From assembly GCA_902597335.1 (NCBI GenBank), contig CACJXK010000005.1, positions 53,776 through 117,775 on the forward strand: a stretch of 64,000 nt of DNA, read 5' to 3'. The number at the start of each line of letters is the position of its first letter. The first letter of the stretch is position 1. Both the position numbers and the translations under genes were made by a program. Under the pieces are notes generated by a model. That model searched no databases and had not been told where the DNA came from. It worked only from the letters and a program-made list of their open reading frames with translations. The stretch comes from an uncultured Pelagibacteraceae bacterium (lineage in GTDB: Bacteria; Pseudomonadota; Alphaproteobacteria; Pelagibacterales; Pelagibacteraceae). Below are positions 63,751 through 64,000 of this stretch, one piece after another.

Positions 63751-64000
63751 TATATAGCTCCTTTTTTCTCAGTTGGTTCTAAAGCGTCATAATTCCAAAG
63801 TTTTTTACCCGCAACGACTTTAGTCATTTTAGAAACATCAAAATTTTCGCCAATTTCAGCGACTTTAAGTTTTCTTTTTAACCAATCTATATCACTTTTT
63901 GTCATAGGTGACTCAATCGCATCACTTCCATATGATCCAATTTTTCCCCCAACATAGATTGTTCCATCATACATAGAGTCTCCAAGGTTTATACCTACAT
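63750..64000 (-). CDS. glxC2: second GlxC-like GXGXG subunit, C-terminal part
   Basis: The reading frame is open to the window edge (upstream codons give VGINLGDS before MYDG), so this is the C-terminal 83 or so residues of a longer protein; the Met at 63974 is internal. LGDSMYDGTIYVGGKIGSYG matches the last coils of GlxC. The gene continues rightward beyond 64000, probably to an amidotransferase. Confidence 0.75.
   Translation of the reverse strand, partial: VGINLGDSMYDGTIYVGGKIGSYGSDAIESPMTKSDIDWLKRKLKVAEIGENFDVSKMTKVVAGKKLWNYDALEPTEKKGAI

Noticed and set aside
1..64000. tRNA, rRNA, riboswitch, prophage or insertion sequence
   Set aside because: I looked in the gaps and saw no cloverleaf, no rRNA core sequence, no transposase or integrase frame and no glycine-type riboswitch; the gaps are almost all under 140 nt.

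Overview
The window is compact, AT-rich (roughly 30% G+C by eye) bacterial chromosome with very short or overlapping gene junctions. The gene set points to SAR11 (Pelagibacterales, Candidatus Pelagibacter or a close relative): a DmdA-like member of the GcvT family, a GlxB/GlxC/GlxD plus GlnT-type glutamine synthetase cluster with an Amt transporter, polyamine-type and dipeptide-type ABC importers, a reversed-order (dehydrogenase first) beta-oxidation fusion, BioY, and many tiny membrane proteins. I see no rRNA, tRNA, CRISPR array, prophage or insertion sequence.

Layout. 1-6668: the N-terminus of a leftward EamA-type exporter, then a rightward cluster of an Asp/Glu racemase-superfamily enzyme (EutA-like), an ectoine-hydrolase-like M24 protein and a PotABCD-type importer. 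6670-14149: a leftward catabolic cluster (thiolase, two GcvT/DmdA-like proteins, a transthyretin-like HIU-hydrolase homologue, a ThDP enzyme, an FMN 2-hydroxyacid dehydrogenase, an S51 peptidase). 14266-20333: a rightward dipeptide/nickel-type ABC importer with fused ATPases, then BioY. 20403-28736: beta-oxidation fusion, a 42-residue membrane protein, periplasmic cyclophilin, an orphan HExxH protein, an agmatinase-family gene interrupted by an in-frame amber codon, aldehyde dehydrogenase, ArgE-like deacetylase, CsaA and a LysE exporter. 28741-35217: aconitase, a YfgM-like anchor protein, BamB, a cupin-like protein, ZapE and YjbQ. 35256-53156: the most unusual part, a regulator with two similar HTH motifs followed by a five-gene surface-protein secretion locus. 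53153-64000: leftward photolyase, diaminopropionate ammonia-lyase-like protein, GlnT/GmaS-type ligase, GlxD-GlxC-GlxB, two tiny membrane proteins, Amt, a 134-residue protein, then a second GlxD and the end of a second GlxC.

The secretion locus encodes (i) a TolC-family lipoprotein with an added cadherin-like domain and a long charged helix, (ii) a 3261-residue protein with a LEPR-like N-terminal motif, a DUF4347 domain carrying a His-Gly/Cys pair, 14 VCBS-type repeats and a beta-propeller inserted in one of them, (iii) a short periplasmic adaptor, (iv) a GAF-TM-HlyD protein and (v) a PqqD-like/M50 protease/HlyD fusion. No ABC ATPase is encoded in it, and the large protein shows no RTX nonapeptides. 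The outer-membrane partner and the cargo C-terminus share the same LPxWI-type domain. An 11-bp near-palindrome (CCCAAwATGGk) occurs once just upstream of the regulator gene and twice upstream of the secretion operon, suggesting a self-contained regulated surface system. It is my candidate for the undescribed system. Its parts are recognisable families; the combined mechanism is inference.
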